Source of the DNA: GCA-002282575 sp964416645
GTDB taxonomy: Bacteria; Pseudomonadota; Gammaproteobacteria; Thiomicrospirales; Thiomicrospiraceae
DNA: 31,738 bases
Direction: 5' to 3'
NCBI GenBank assembly: GCA_964416645.1
Contig: CAYQEZ010000020.1
Span: 1-31,738 of the forward strand
In this document: positions 15,290 to 23,593 of the stretch, piece after piece
How the letters are laid out: every line of letters begins with the position of its first letter
Position numbering within the stretch: the first letter of the stretch is position 1
The notes under the pieces: model-generated
What the model was told of the DNA's origin: nothing
Database searches by the model: none
The model's input: the letters and a program-made list of their open reading frames with translations, nothing else
Position numbers and translations under genes: made by a program

Positions 15290-16084
15290 TTAGAAGGATT
15301 TGGTTGCAGATAAGAACATGGTAGTGTTTTCTTCAAGTCCAGCTTTGGCGCCCACCGTATTTAATTCTTTGCTTGATTTGACTACAGCTGCTTCAAGATC
15401 AAGTCCGCCTAATGATGTTTTGTAACCTGCTTGAATGTAGCTTCCGTCTTTAACTGCGTCAAAGCTGAATCCGCTAACATAGCCAGAAGTTGTGCCTTTG
15501 TTGTCTTCGGCTTTCTTGTCGAAAGCTCCGTACAGTGCGTAAAAACCCATAAACTCACCTTTCAAGCTGTAGAAGACGTATTCTTTGTTGCTCAATCCGC
15601 TTACACCTTCGTGGTAGCCAGGATTGATAGTGGCTGTTATAGGTCCATAAGCTAAACTAAAGTTCAGTTCATTGTATGCTGAATCGAAGCCTGATGTTTT
15701 AGTTAATGTGTATTTGTTGGTGTATTGATAACTTGTAAATCCTGCGCCCAGTGTAATTCCAGAGAACTCCTTCTTGAAACCACCGTAAAGATCAATTTCC
15801 ATGCCGTTATTTGATGAGCTATTTACGGCGAAAGGACCAGTATTGGTTTCTGTTCCCACTTGCGCAGTCCAGATTCCAGCGTAGAGACCAGAGTTATGAG
15901 TGTAGTCAACGCCGCCATTGAATGCAGCGGTATCGCGTTGTACCATGCCACGGAAAATATATTGGCTCATGACGCCAGCGTTAAAAGCGACTTCAGCAGC
16001 TGCAGTGTTGAGTGTAGCTGAAGTGGCTAGTAAACCAGTGGCGGTTAAAGCGGTAGCAATAGCGGTTGATAATAGTTTTTTCAT
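15290..16084 (-). CDS. TorF-family putative porin, outer membrane
   Basis: 264-residue precursor with a clear Sec signal peptide (MKKLLSTAIATALTATGLLA, Ala-rich cleavage region ending near NTAAAEVAF). The mature part begins FNAGVMSQYIFRGMVQRDTAAFNGG, the hallmark of the TorF/Gcw_chp porin family. It alternates short amphipathic strands with Gly/Tyr/Ser turns and ends in aromatic Phe (ATKSF), as outer-membrane barrels do. The start at 16084 is preferred to a Met four codons upstream because GGAG of that upstream sequence is the ribosome site. It is monocistronic, with its own sigma-54 promoter and terminator, next to glnK-amtB. This suggests that it passes a nitrogen source, but the substrate cannot be read from sequence. 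Confidence 0.85.
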   Translation of the reverse strand: MKKLLSTAIATALTATGLLATSATLNTAAAEVAFNAGVMSQYIFRGMVQRDTAAFNGGVDYTHNSGLYAGIWTAQVGTETNTGPFAVNSSSNNGMEIDLYGGFKKEFSGITLGAGFTSYQYTNKYTLTKTSGFDSAYNELNFSLAYGPITATINPGYHEGVSGLSNKEYVFYSLKGEFMGFYALYGAFDKKAEDNKGTTSGYVSGFSFDAVKDGSYIQAGYKTSLGGLDLEAAVVKSSKELNTVGAKAGLEENTTMFLSATKSF

Positions 16085-16153
16085 GTTACACTCCAATGTG
16101 TTGTCGTTTCAAAATAAAATGTGGTTGTTGCAATCTTGTGGTGCTAAAGTTTT

Positions 16154-16169
16154 AGCTTTATTTGTGCCA
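16154..16169 (-). promoter_or_regulatory. sigma-54 promoter of the TorF-type porin gene
   Basis: Minus strand TGGCACAAATAAAGCT has the GG-N10-GC spacing and a perfect TGGCAC -24 block. Expected start near 16143, leader about 60 bases. A partial NtrC-like dyad (16130-16144) overlaps the start rather than lying upstream and may be chance. Confidence 0.7.
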
Positions 16170-16245
16170 TATTTTTATTTAATAATTATAAAACAATAAT
16201 TTGCATTATATTTTGGTTAAAATTTAGTTGAGTGTTTGCTAATAT

Positions 16246-17031
16246 ATGCACCAAAATAATTCAAAAAAAATTATTATAGATAGAATTCATCCGCTATGGT
16301 GGGTATTGTTGGTGCAGTTTGCTGCGCTATTGCTGGTTAAGTTTAGCGCCACGATTTGGGTCGATTGGTTAATCGGTTTGTCTTATGTGCAGGGTTTTTT
16401 GCTGTTGCAAATTGGCTTGTCAGTGCTGTTAAGTTGGCTTATGGGGTTGCCACGCTGGTGGTTGTGGGTACAAGCTGTGTTGCCGCTTGGTTTGTATTGG
16501 GGCGCGACGCAAACGCTGGTTGATCCGCTTTGGTTTGCGTTGAGTGCGGCACTGCTGATGTTGGTTTTTTCAGCCGTGTTAAAAGACCGAGTGCCTTTGT
16601 ATTTAACCAATGACACAACGCATCAGGCTTTAGTGGCGTTGGTGCAGACTTATCAAGTACGCTCTGTGCTAGATTTGGGTTCTGGCTTGGGTGGGGTGGT
16701 GCGTGCCTTGGTGCGAGTGGGTATTGATGCCAAAGGCGTTGAGTATTCCCCCGTGTTGGCGCTCATTTCCAATGCTTGGTGTCGCTGGCGGGGTGAAGGG
16801 CAGGTATCGCGTGGTGATATGTGGCAAACCGATTTAAGTCAGGTTGATATGGTGTATGTATTTTTATCTCCTGTACCCATGACGCGCCTGTGGCAAAAGG
16901 CGTGCGCCGAAATGAAGTCGGGTGGGCTGTTGGTGTCTAACTCTTTTCCGATTGAGGATGTTGAACCTTTGGAAGTATGGGAGTTGTCCGATGGGCGCCA
17001 GACGCAGTTGTTTATTTACCAAATTCCTTAA
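16246..17031 (+). CDS. membrane-anchored class I SAM-dependent methyltransferase, substrate unknown
   Basis: 261 residues in two parts. The N-terminal half (about 15-112) holds three to four Trp/Leu-rich membrane helices. The C-terminal cytoplasmic half is a Rossmann methyltransferase-like domain with motif I VLDLGSGLGG (141-150), an acidic strand end GVEYSP, then QVDMVYVFLSP and the late GGLLVSNSFP block. I do not know the substrate; membrane anchoring suggests a lipid, quinone or membrane protein. It is divergent from the porin gene and convergent with glnA, with only a weak ribosome site (GAGTG). It is not an obvious BtaB, which is soluble and lacks the helices, but a lipid-head-group methylase cannot be ruled out. 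Confidence 0.75.
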   Translation: MHQNNSKKIIIDRIHPLWWVLLVQFAALLLVKFSATIWVDWLIGLSYVQGFLLLQIGLSVLLSWLMGLPRWWLWVQAVLPLGLYWGATQTLVDPLWFALSAALLMLVFSAVLKDRVPLYLTNDTTHQALVALVQTYQVRSVLDLGSGLGGVVRALVRVGIDAKGVEYSPVLALISNAWCRWRGEGQVSRGDMWQTDLSQVDMVYVFLSPVPMTRLWQKACAEMKSGGLLVSNSFPIEDVEPLEVWELSDGRQTQLFIYQIP

Positions 17032-17036
17032 ACAAT

Positions 17037-17061
17037 AAAAAAGCACCCCGAAGGGTGCTTT
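17037..17061. terminator. bidirectional terminator between the methyltransferase gene and glnA
   Basis: AAGCACCC-CGAA-GGGTGCTT with A tracts on the left and T residues on the right, placed between two converging stop codons. On the minus strand the loop is UUCG, followed by a T run, so it works best for glnA. Confidence 0.8.
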
Positions 17062-17088
17062 CTATCAGTCGTTTTTTACCGAAGCGAA

Positions 17089-18495
17089 TTAACGGCTGTA
17101 GTACATGTCGAACTCGATTGGATGAGTTGTCATACGCATACGTGTGACTTCTTTCATCTTCAATTCGATGTACGCATCGATCATGTCGTTGGTGAATACA
17201 CCGCCAGCAGTTAAGAAGTCGCGATCTTTATCCAACTCCTCTAGTGCCATGTCTAACGAGTGGCAAACTTGTGGAATGGCTTTCGCTTCTTCTGGTGGCA
17301 AGTGGTACAAATCTTTGTCCGCTGGCTCACCTGGATGAATTTTGTTCATAACGCCGTCTAGGCCAGCCATCAAAATTGAGGCAAACGCTAAGTAAGGGTT
17401 AGACATAGGATCAGGGAAGCGGCACTCAATACGGCGCGTGCGTGGGTTGGGCGCGTAAGGAATACGGATCGATGCAGAACGGTTGCGTGCTGAGTAAGCC
17501 AACATGATCGGCGCTTCAAAACCAGGAACCAAACGCTTGTAAGAGTTAGTGCCCGAGTTGGTGAACGCATTCAAGGCTTTAGCATGTTTGATGATACCGC
17601 CAATGAAGTAGATTGCCATGTCCGATAAAGCGCCGTAACCGTCACCTACAAACAGGTTTTTGCCATCTTTAGATAGCGACATGTTCACATGCATGCCAGA
17701 GCCGTTGTCGCCAACGATGGGTTTTGCCATGAAGGTGGCTGTTTTGCCATAAAGGTGTGCGGTGTTATGAATAGCGTATTTCAATACCAGAACTTCGTCC
17801 GCTTTTTTCACAAGGGTGTTGCCCGCAATACCTAGCTCACATTGACCTGCGTTGGCTACTTCGTGGTGGTGTGTCTCGATACCTAAGCCCATTGCTTCTG
17901 CATAGTCACACATAGACACACGAATTTCGTGTAACTGGTCAACAGGAGGAACAGGGAAATAACCACCTTTAGTGGCTGGGCGGTGACCCATGTTGCCATC
18001 GGCATAAACTTTTTCTGTGTTCCAAGACGCTTCTTGCGAGTCAACCTTAACGAAGCAGCCAGACATATCTGCGCCCCAGCGAATATCATCAAAAATAAAG
18101 AACTCTGGTTCTGGACCAACGAAACAACTATCAGCAATGCCAGTTGATTTTAAGTAAGCTTCAGCACGCATCGCAATAGAGCGAGGATCACGGTCATAAC
18201 CTTCCATTGAGATCGGATAGTGGATGGTGCAGCGGATAATCATGGTTGGATCATTGGTAAACGGATCTATGATTGCGGTATCAGCGTGTGGCAATAGTAC
18301 CATGTCAGAAGCTTCAATGCCTAACCAGCCCGCTACTGAAGAACCGTCGAATGGTTGACCAGCTTCGAAGAAAGCTTCATCTACTTTGCTTGACGGAATG
18401 GTTACGTGTTGTTCTTTACCATGAGTATCACAAAAACGAAGATCCACCCATTTGATGTTTTCTTCTTTAAGACGTGCGATAAGTTCTGTCACCAT
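17089..18495 (-). CDS. glnA: glutamine synthetase type I GlnA
   Basis: Condenses ammonium with glutamate using ATP; dodecameric and cytoplasmic. The 468-residue protein has the beta-grasp domain with FDGSSVAGW (49-57), the metal-ligand block GPEPEFFIF (127-135), the ATP/glutamate blocks KGGYFPVPP and GDNGSGMHVNMS, and NPRTRRIECRFPDP. Tyr397 in DKDLYHLPP is the adenylylation site, so the enzyme should be controlled by GlnE. The ATG at 18495 (MVTELIARL) is preferred to a TTG six codons upstream because AAGGA lies within that stretch and the result equals the family length. A sigma-54 promoter and an NtrC site lie upstream. No ntrB/ntrC follows it in this window. Confidence 0.97.
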   Translation of the reverse strand: MVTELIARLKEENIKWVDLRFCDTHGKEQHVTIPSSKVDEAFFEAGQPFDGSSVAGWLGIEASDMVLLPHADTAIIDPFTNDPTMIIRCTIHYPISMEGYDRDPRSIAMRAEAYLKSTGIADSCFVGPEPEFFIFDDIRWGADMSGCFVKVDSQEASWNTEKVYADGNMGHRPATKGGYFPVPPVDQLHEIRVSMCDYAEAMGLGIETHHHEVANAGQCELGIAGNTLVKKADEVLVLKYAIHNTAHLYGKTATFMAKPIVGDNGSGMHVNMSLSKDGKNLFVGDGYGALSDMAIYFIGGIIKHAKALNAFTNSGTNSYKRLVPGFEAPIMLAYSARNRSASIRIPYAPNPRTRRIECRFPDPMSNPYLAFASILMAGLDGVMNKIHPGEPADKDLYHLPPEEAKAIPQVCHSLDMALEELDKDRDFLTAGGVFTNDMIDAYIELKMKEVTRMRMTTHPIEFDMYYSR

Positions 18496-18596
18496 TTGAA
18501 GGTCCTTTATCAATAAATGAAAGCGAGCCTAGTTCTCATGTTAAGGCAAGCTATGAACATGAGATTTCTCAGCAGTTAATTCCAAAATCAAATATT

Positions 18597-18612
18597 AGCC
18601 CGAAGTGTGCCA
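18597..18612 (-). promoter_or_regulatory. sigma-54 promoter of glnA
   Basis: Minus strand TGGCACACTTCGGGCT: GG-N10-GC spacing with a perfect TGGCAC. Start expected near 18586, leader about 90 bases to the chosen ATG. Confidence 0.75.
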
Positions 18613-18710
18613 AAAAACCAGAAGAATTAATAAAAATAATCATCTGTATTGCTTCTTTAACCTTGTGATTTGTTTGCTGACTAGGTTGTCAGTTTAGAAT
18701 TGCTAATTTA

Positions 18711-18737
18711 TTGGTGCAGTAGCACTAAATTGGTGCA
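18711..18737. promoter_or_regulatory. NtrC-binding site(s) upstream of glnA
   Basis: GCACTAAATTGGTGCA (18722-18737) is a near match to the high-affinity NtrC site of the E. coli glnA promoter (GCAC...GGTGC inverted repeat). A further half site, TTGGTGCAG (18711-18719), overlaps on the left. The centre lies about 140 bases upstream of the predicted sigma-54 start, a usual enhancer distance. The site is also only 30 bases from the pstC Pho box. Confidence 0.75.
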
Positions 18738-18765
18738 AAAAAACATCTTGATATGGGTGGTAAAG

Positions 18766-18798
18766 TGTCATGAATGCTTCATATATCTTTAGTATAAT
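18766..18798 (+). promoter_or_regulatory. putative Pho box and -10 of the pstC operon
   Basis: TGTCAT (18766) and CTTCAT (18777) are 11 bp apart, followed after 10 bases by a perfect TATAAT (18793-18798) and no -35. This is the classical two-repeat Pho box promoter layout. It lies 30 bases before the pstC ATG. Confidence 0.65.
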
Positions 18799-18828
18799 CA
18801 TTTTAGTCAATAAAAAGGTCTAGTTAAC

Positions 18829-21090
18829 ATGTCTTCAACTGCTTTACAAATGCAATCAGCTCGACGTGAGCGCCTGCGGGGGTATAAGGATTTTATAGCC
18901 AAGTATGCGATTGGCATTGGTGGTATGGCCGTTATCGGTGCTGTATTGCTGATGATGTTTTTCTTCTTCTACCAAGTTGCGCCATTGTTTTCGTCAGCGA
19001 CGATGGAAAAGCTGGCTACTTACGATCGTCCAGGGCAATCCAAAACGGTGATGCTGGCTGTGGATGAATATCAAGATACGGCCCTGCGTATTACCGAAGA
19101 TGCCAAGATTGTTTTCTTTAAAGCTAAAACAGGTGAGCTGGTTGAAACCATTTCGCTACCCGTTGCAGAAGGGGTCAGCATCACTTCATATCATGTGCTA
19201 GATGATGCTGATGGTCAGGTTGCTTTGGGTTTGTCGAATGGTCAGTTGCTGCTAGCTGAGTATGGTTTCGCTGTCAGCTATGTTGACGGTGTGCGTCAAA
19301 TTAAACCGCGCTTTAGTTATCCGCTGGGAGAAGAGCCTCTCGTTATGGATGCACAGGGGCGGGCTTTAGCTCATGTTTCTGGCCGCGCGTCGGGTGAGAT
19401 GATGGTGTTGGTAGGTTCTCCCAAAGGTGCGCCAATTGTTGAGTTTAGAGCCTTTGAGTTGAAGAAAGCCATGTTCTCAGACGAAGTGAGTCTGGAACAG
19501 GTGGCAGCTAATCATCTGCCACTGGCATTTGTGCCAGAGTGGGTTAAAGTAGATGGTATGAATGATTGGCTTTATGCCATTGATTCAACGGGCGATATGC
19601 AAGTCTTCTCGATTCGTAATGTCGATGAACCGAAAGATTACGCTCGCTTAAATACCTTGCCTGTTGATGGCAAAGAAAAGCGTCAGCTAACGTCGGTTAA
19701 CTTTTTGTTAGGTGGTATCTCTTTGCTGTTGGGTGAGGAGTCAGGTAAGTTAACGCAGTGGTTTCCGGTGCGTGATGCCAATAACCAATTTTCCTTCCAA
19801 GCAGTAAGGGATTTTGATGAGCAGTCGGCAGCCATTACCGATATGGCGGTTGAGCAGCGTCGTAAAGGCTTTGTGTTATCAGATGCATCGGGTCATGTGG
19901 GTGTTTATCATGCCACGGCACATCGTGTGGTGGGTTTGGAGCAGGTTTCTCAATCAGCCATTACCAATATTGCTATGACGCCTCGTGCGAATGGTTTTTT
20001 GGCAGAAGATCAGCAAGGTAAGATGCACTTGTGGAGCTTGGAAAACGAGCATCCCGAAGTGTCTTTTGAAGTGCTATGGCAAAAAGTTTGGTATGAAGGA
20101 TACGAGAAGCCAGATTACATTTGGCAGTCTTCTTCGTCAGCAAGTGACTTTGAGCCGAAATTTTCTTTAGCGCCTTTGGCTTTTGGTACGCTAAAAGCGG
20201 CTTTCTATGCCATGTTGTTTGCTGTACCCATTGCCATTATGGCGGCTATGTTTGCGGGTTTCTTTATGGCACGCAAAATGCGTCAAGCGGTTAAACCGAC
20301 CATTGAATTGTTGGAAGCCTTGCCAACGGTTATTTTAGGCTTCTTAGCGGGATTATGGTTGGCGCCTTATTTAGAAAAACACATGCCATCATTTTTCTTA
20401 CTGATATTGCTGATGCCGTTAATGGTGTTCATCTTTGGTTATTTATGGAGTCGTTTCCCTGAAGCCATCCGCAATAGAGTGCCAGATGGTTGGCAAGCAG
20501 CGCTACTTATTCCTGTGCTCTTGTTGTCTGTCTTAATTGCTGTTTGGTTAGATGATCCAGTTGAGCATTTGTTGTTTGCTGGCGATATGCCGATGTGGCT
20601 AACGAATGTCGCGGGTATTGATTATGATCAACGTAACGCTCTGGTGGTGGGTATTGCCATGGGCTTGGCGGTTATCCCGATTATTTTTTCTATTGCTGAA
20701 GATGCCATTTATAACGTGCCACGTCATCAGGTGAATGGTTCCTTAGCCTTAGGTGCAACACCTTGGCAAACGATGGTTGGTGTGGTGTTGCCAACAGCTT
20801 CTCCTGGGTTGTTCTCAGCCACCATGATTGGATTGGGTCGTGCTGTGGGTGAGACGATGATCGTACTCATGGCAACAGGTAATACCGCAGTGATGGATAT
20901 TGATATCTTTAACGGCTTGCGTACGCTGTCGGCCAATATTGCAGTTGAAATGCCTGAGTCGGAAGTAGGCAGTACTCATTACCGAGTGCTGTTCTTAGCT
21001 GCTTTGGTGCTGTTTATGTTTACCTTTTTCTTCAATACCATCGCTGAAATGGTGCGTCAGCGTATGCTTAAACGCTATGGCGCACTATAA
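18829..21090 (+). CDS. pstC: phosphate ABC transporter permease PstC, long form with a repeat-rich extracytoplasmic domain
   Basis: Inner-membrane subunit of the high-affinity phosphate importer. At 753 residues it is more than twice the E. coli PstC. One N-terminal membrane helix (about 27-50) leads into a region of roughly 390 residues that should be periplasmic. There, units of the type GLSNGQLLLAEYGF, DSTGDMQVFSIRN, EESGKLTQWFP, DASGHVGVYHA and DQQGKMHLWSLEN recur, suggesting a beta-propeller. The true permease part (about 445-750) has five to six helices and the ABC-coupling EAA loop NGSLALGATPWQTMVGVVLP. Long PstC proteins are common in gammaproteobacteria. It heads the operon pstC-pstA-pstB-phoU-phoB-phoR behind a Pho box. 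Confidence 0.93.
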   Translation: MSSTALQMQSARRERLRGYKDFIAKYAIGIGGMAVIGAVLLMMFFFFYQVAPLFSSATMEKLATYDRPGQSKTVMLAVDEYQDTALRITEDAKIVFFKAKTGELVETISLPVAEGVSITSYHVLDDADGQVALGLSNGQLLLAEYGFAVSYVDGVRQIKPRFSYPLGEEPLVMDAQGRALAHVSGRASGEMMVLVGSPKGAPIVEFRAFELKKAMFSDEVSLEQVAANHLPLAFVPEWVKVDGMNDWLYAIDSTGDMQVFSIRNVDEPKDYARLNTLPVDGKEKRQLTSVNFLLGGISLLLGEESGKLTQWFPVRDANNQFSFQAVRDFDEQSAAITDMAVEQRRKGFVLSDASGHVGVYHATAHRVVGLEQVSQSAITNIAMTPRANGFLAEDQQGKMHLWSLENEHPEVSFEVLWQKVWYEGYEKPDYIWQSSSSASDFEPKFSLAPLAFGTLKAAFYAMLFAVPIAIMAAMFAGFFMARKMRQAVKPTIELLEALPTVILGFLAGLWLAPYLEKHMPSFFLLILLMPLMVFIFGYLWSRFPEAIRNRVPDGWQAALLIPVLLLSVLIAVWLDDPVEHLLFAGDMPMWLTNVAGIDYDQRNALVVGIAMGLAVIPIIFSIAEDAIYNVPRHQVNGSLALGATPWQTMVGVVLPTASPGLFSATMIGLGRAVGETMIVLMATGNTAVMDIDIFNGLRTLSANIAVEMPESEVGSTHYRVLFLAALVLFMFTFFFNTIAEMVRQRMLKRYGAL

Positions 21091-21103
21091 GGGAGTTTAG
21101 TAA

Positions 21104-22741
21104 ATGTTACGTAAGTGGATGCGAGAAGGAAATCACTGGATCTGGTTCAACGCTATGGCTGTTGCCATTAGTTTATTGGCGGTGATTGGATTGATTAGTT
21201 TTATTGTATTCAAAGGCATGGGGCACTTTTGGCCCAAAGATATTCATGCTTACACGGTGCAAGATGGTCAAGGCGGTACGGTGCAATTGATTGGTGAGTT
21301 GCATCGTCGCAGTGATCGTGTTGAGGGGAATATCAAAGAGGGCGTGATGCATGTTCCTCAGTTGCTCGTTAAAGTGGGTAACCGTGATATTTTTGGTGCT
21401 GATTTCAAATGGGTCGATGAGCATGCCATTGTGCAAGATATCACTGCAAAAGACCTGATTGTGGTTGAACGTTATGAATGGGGTAATCTTTACGGTCGTT
21501 TGAAATCGGTGACCTTGGGCGATGGCATGATGGTAACAGGAAATCAAGCGTGGCATAGTTTTCAACAGTTGATTGAGCATCATACCGAGTTGCATAAGCA
21601 GATTGTTCGCATTCAAAAGCATGAAATTGGTGCGATTAATGCTGGTGTAGAACAGTTGCGTTTAGACCGTCGTCGTTTAGAGTTAGATAATAAACTAACC
21701 GAGCAAGCCATCGCCGATCTAGATGATAAGCGTCGTCAATTGGATGCTGAATACCAAACCTTGCTCACGCAAATGCGTCAGTTGGAACAAACCGCCAGTG
21801 CCTTGGGTAAGGCTCAAATTGAAATTATGACAGGCGATGTTGTGACATTGCCGATTGATAAAATTGTTGAGTCGGTTATGCCGAACGCCATGACGCTAAC
21901 GGAAAAGTTGGGTCATTACTTACATCGTATTTGGGTCTTCTTATCTGATGATCCTCGTGAAGCCAATACAGAAGGGGGTATTTTCCCAGCCATTTTTGGT
22001 ACTGTTACCATGGTGTTTATTATGACGGTACTGGTGATGCCATTTGGTGTGGTCGCGGCGGTTTATTTGCGCGAATATGCTAAGGATGGTTGGATTACTC
22101 GTGCTGTTCGTGTTTCTGTCAACAATTTAGCAGGTGTGCCATCCATTGTTTATGGTGTGTTTGGCTTAGGATTCTTTGTTTATGTATTAGGTCACAACAT
22201 CGACCAGTTGTTTTATCAAGAAGCCTTACCCGCACCGACTTTTGGTACACCTGGCTTGTTATGGGCAGCTTTAACCCTAGCATTGTTAACCCTGCCAGTA
22301 GTGATTGTTTCTACTGAAGAAGGCTTGGCACGTGTACCGCGTGCCATGCGTGAAGGTTCGTTAGCCTTGGGTGCCACTAAAATTGAAACGCTATGGAATA
22401 CGGTTTTGCCTATTGCTTCGCCAGCGATTATGACGGGTTTAATTCTGGCTATTGCGCGTGCCGCAGGTGAAGTAGCTCCGCTGATGTTGGTGGGTGTTGT
22501 TAAATTAGCCCCCAGTTTACCAGTCGATTCGATTGCCCCTTATATCCATCTAGAACGCAAAATTATGCATCTGGGTTTCCATATTAATGATGTGGGTTTT
22601 CAAAGCCCGAACGTTGAAGCAGCGCAGCCGTTAGTTTATGCGACCGCATTCTTGCTGGTGCTGATTATTATTGCGCTTAACATTACCGCGATTACGATTC
22701 GTAACCGTCTGCGCGAACGTTTCAAATCAGTTGATAACTAA
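21104..22741 (+). CDS. pstA: phosphate ABC transporter permease PstA, long form with a periplasmic coiled coil
   Basis: Second permease subunit of the Pst importer, 545 residues against about 300 in E. coli. After a first helix (about 15-38) comes a periplasmic insert of about 260 residues whose middle (about 165-245) is a heptad-rich coiled coil (EQLRLDRRRLELDNK, then LDDKRRQLDAEYQTLL). The permease part (about 300-540) has five helices and the EAA coupling loop EGSLALGATKIETLWNTVLP. GGGAG precedes the ATG, 13 bases after pstC. The extended PstC and PstA domains probably meet in the periplasm; that is inference. Confidence 0.93.
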   Translation: MLRKWMREGNHWIWFNAMAVAISLLAVIGLISFIVFKGMGHFWPKDIHAYTVQDGQGGTVQLIGELHRRSDRVEGNIKEGVMHVPQLLVKVGNRDIFGADFKWVDEHAIVQDITAKDLIVVERYEWGNLYGRLKSVTLGDGMMVTGNQAWHSFQQLIEHHTELHKQIVRIQKHEIGAINAGVEQLRLDRRRLELDNKLTEQAIADLDDKRRQLDAEYQTLLTQMRQLEQTASALGKAQIEIMTGDVVTLPIDKIVESVMPNAMTLTEKLGHYLHRIWVFLSDDPREANTEGGIFPAIFGTVTMVFIMTVLVMPFGVVAAVYLREYAKDGWITRAVRVSVNNLAGVPSIVYGVFGLGFFVYVLGHNIDQLFYQEALPAPTFGTPGLLWAALTLALLTLPVVIVSTEEGLARVPRAMREGSLALGATKIETLWNTVLPIASPAIMTGLILAIARAAGEVAPLMLVGVVKLAPSLPVDSIAPYIHLERKIMHLGFHINDVGFQSPNVEAAQPLVYATAFLLVLIIIALNITAITIRNRLRERFKSVDN

Positions 22742-22761
22742 TAAACGAAGGATTAGTCAAA

Positions 22762-23574
22762 ATGAGTTCAGTGAATGTTGTTTTAGATCACAAAAGTCGT
22801 CAACTGGATCTTGCCAGTGAGTCGGTAGCCATTGAAGTTAAGGATTGGAATCTTTATTACGGTCAGAAAAAAGCGCTTAATAACATCAATATGCTGTTGC
22901 CAGAGAAGCGTGTGACTGCCTTTATTGGTCCGTCAGGCTGCGGTAAATCGACACTATTACGTTGTTTTAATCGCATGAATGATCTAGTTGATAGCGTACG
23001 CACGGAAGGCAGTATCCGCTTGCATGGTCACAACATTATGGATAAAAGCCAAAATGTGTCTATTTTGCGTCGTAAGGTCGGCATGGTGTTCCAAAAGCCC
23101 AATCCTTTCCCGAAATCGATTTTTGAAAACGTCGCTTATGGTTTGCGCCTAGCAGGTGAGAATAACCGCAAAGTGTTGGAGGAAAAAGTCGAGTGGGCAT
23201 TGAAAGGTGCGGGTTTGTGGAACGAAGTGAAAGACCGCCTGCATGAAAATGCCATGGGTTTGTCAGGTGGTCAACAGCAGCGTTTGGTAATTGCGCGTGC
23301 GATTGCGATTGAACCCGAAGTCTTATTGCTAGATGAACCCACATCAGCACTGGATCCGATTTCTACCTTGAGCATTGAAGAACTTATTTTTGAATTGAAA
23401 GAGAAGTTTACCATTCTGATTGTTACCCATAACATGCAGCAAGCGGCGCGTGTTTCTGATTACACTGCGTTTATGTATATGGGCGATTTGATTGAATACA
23501 CAGATACCGATACGCTGTTTACCAATCCATCACAAAAACAAACCGAAGATTATATTACTGGCCGCTTTGGTTAA
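22762..23574 (+). CDS. pstB: phosphate ABC transporter ATP-binding protein PstB
   Basis: Cytoplasmic ATPase of the Pst importer, 270 residues. Walker A GPSGCGKST (56-64), Q-loop VFQKPNPFP, signature LSGGQQQR (166-173), Walker B VLLLDEPTSALDP (186-198) and the switch histidine in IVTHNMQQAARVSDY are all intact. The phosphate-transporter-specific opening (IEVKDWNLYYGQKKAL) is present. GAAGG lies before the ATG, 20 bases after pstA. Confidence 0.98.
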   Translation: MSSVNVVLDHKSRQLDLASESVAIEVKDWNLYYGQKKALNNINMLLPEKRVTAFIGPSGCGKSTLLRCFNRMNDLVDSVRTEGSIRLHGHNIMDKSQNVSILRRKVGMVFQKPNPFPKSIFENVAYGLRLAGENNRKVLEEKVEWALKGAGLWNEVKDRLHENAMGLSGGQQQRLVIARAIAIEPEVLLLDEPTSALDPISTLSIEELIFELKEKFTILIVTHNMQQAARVSDYTAFMYMGDLIEYTDTDTLFTNPSQKQTEDYITGRFG

Positions 23575-23593
23575 ATAACGAGGAACAAACATT

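Noticed and set aside
16130..16144. NtrC-like dyad near the porin promoter
   Set aside because: Matches about 11 of 15 positions and overlaps the predicted transcription start rather than lying upstream; too weak to call.
16246..17031. This methyltransferase as the missing BtaB
   Set aside because: It has several membrane helices absent from BtaB, is not in the btaA operon and has no Pho box; kept only as a weak alternative.
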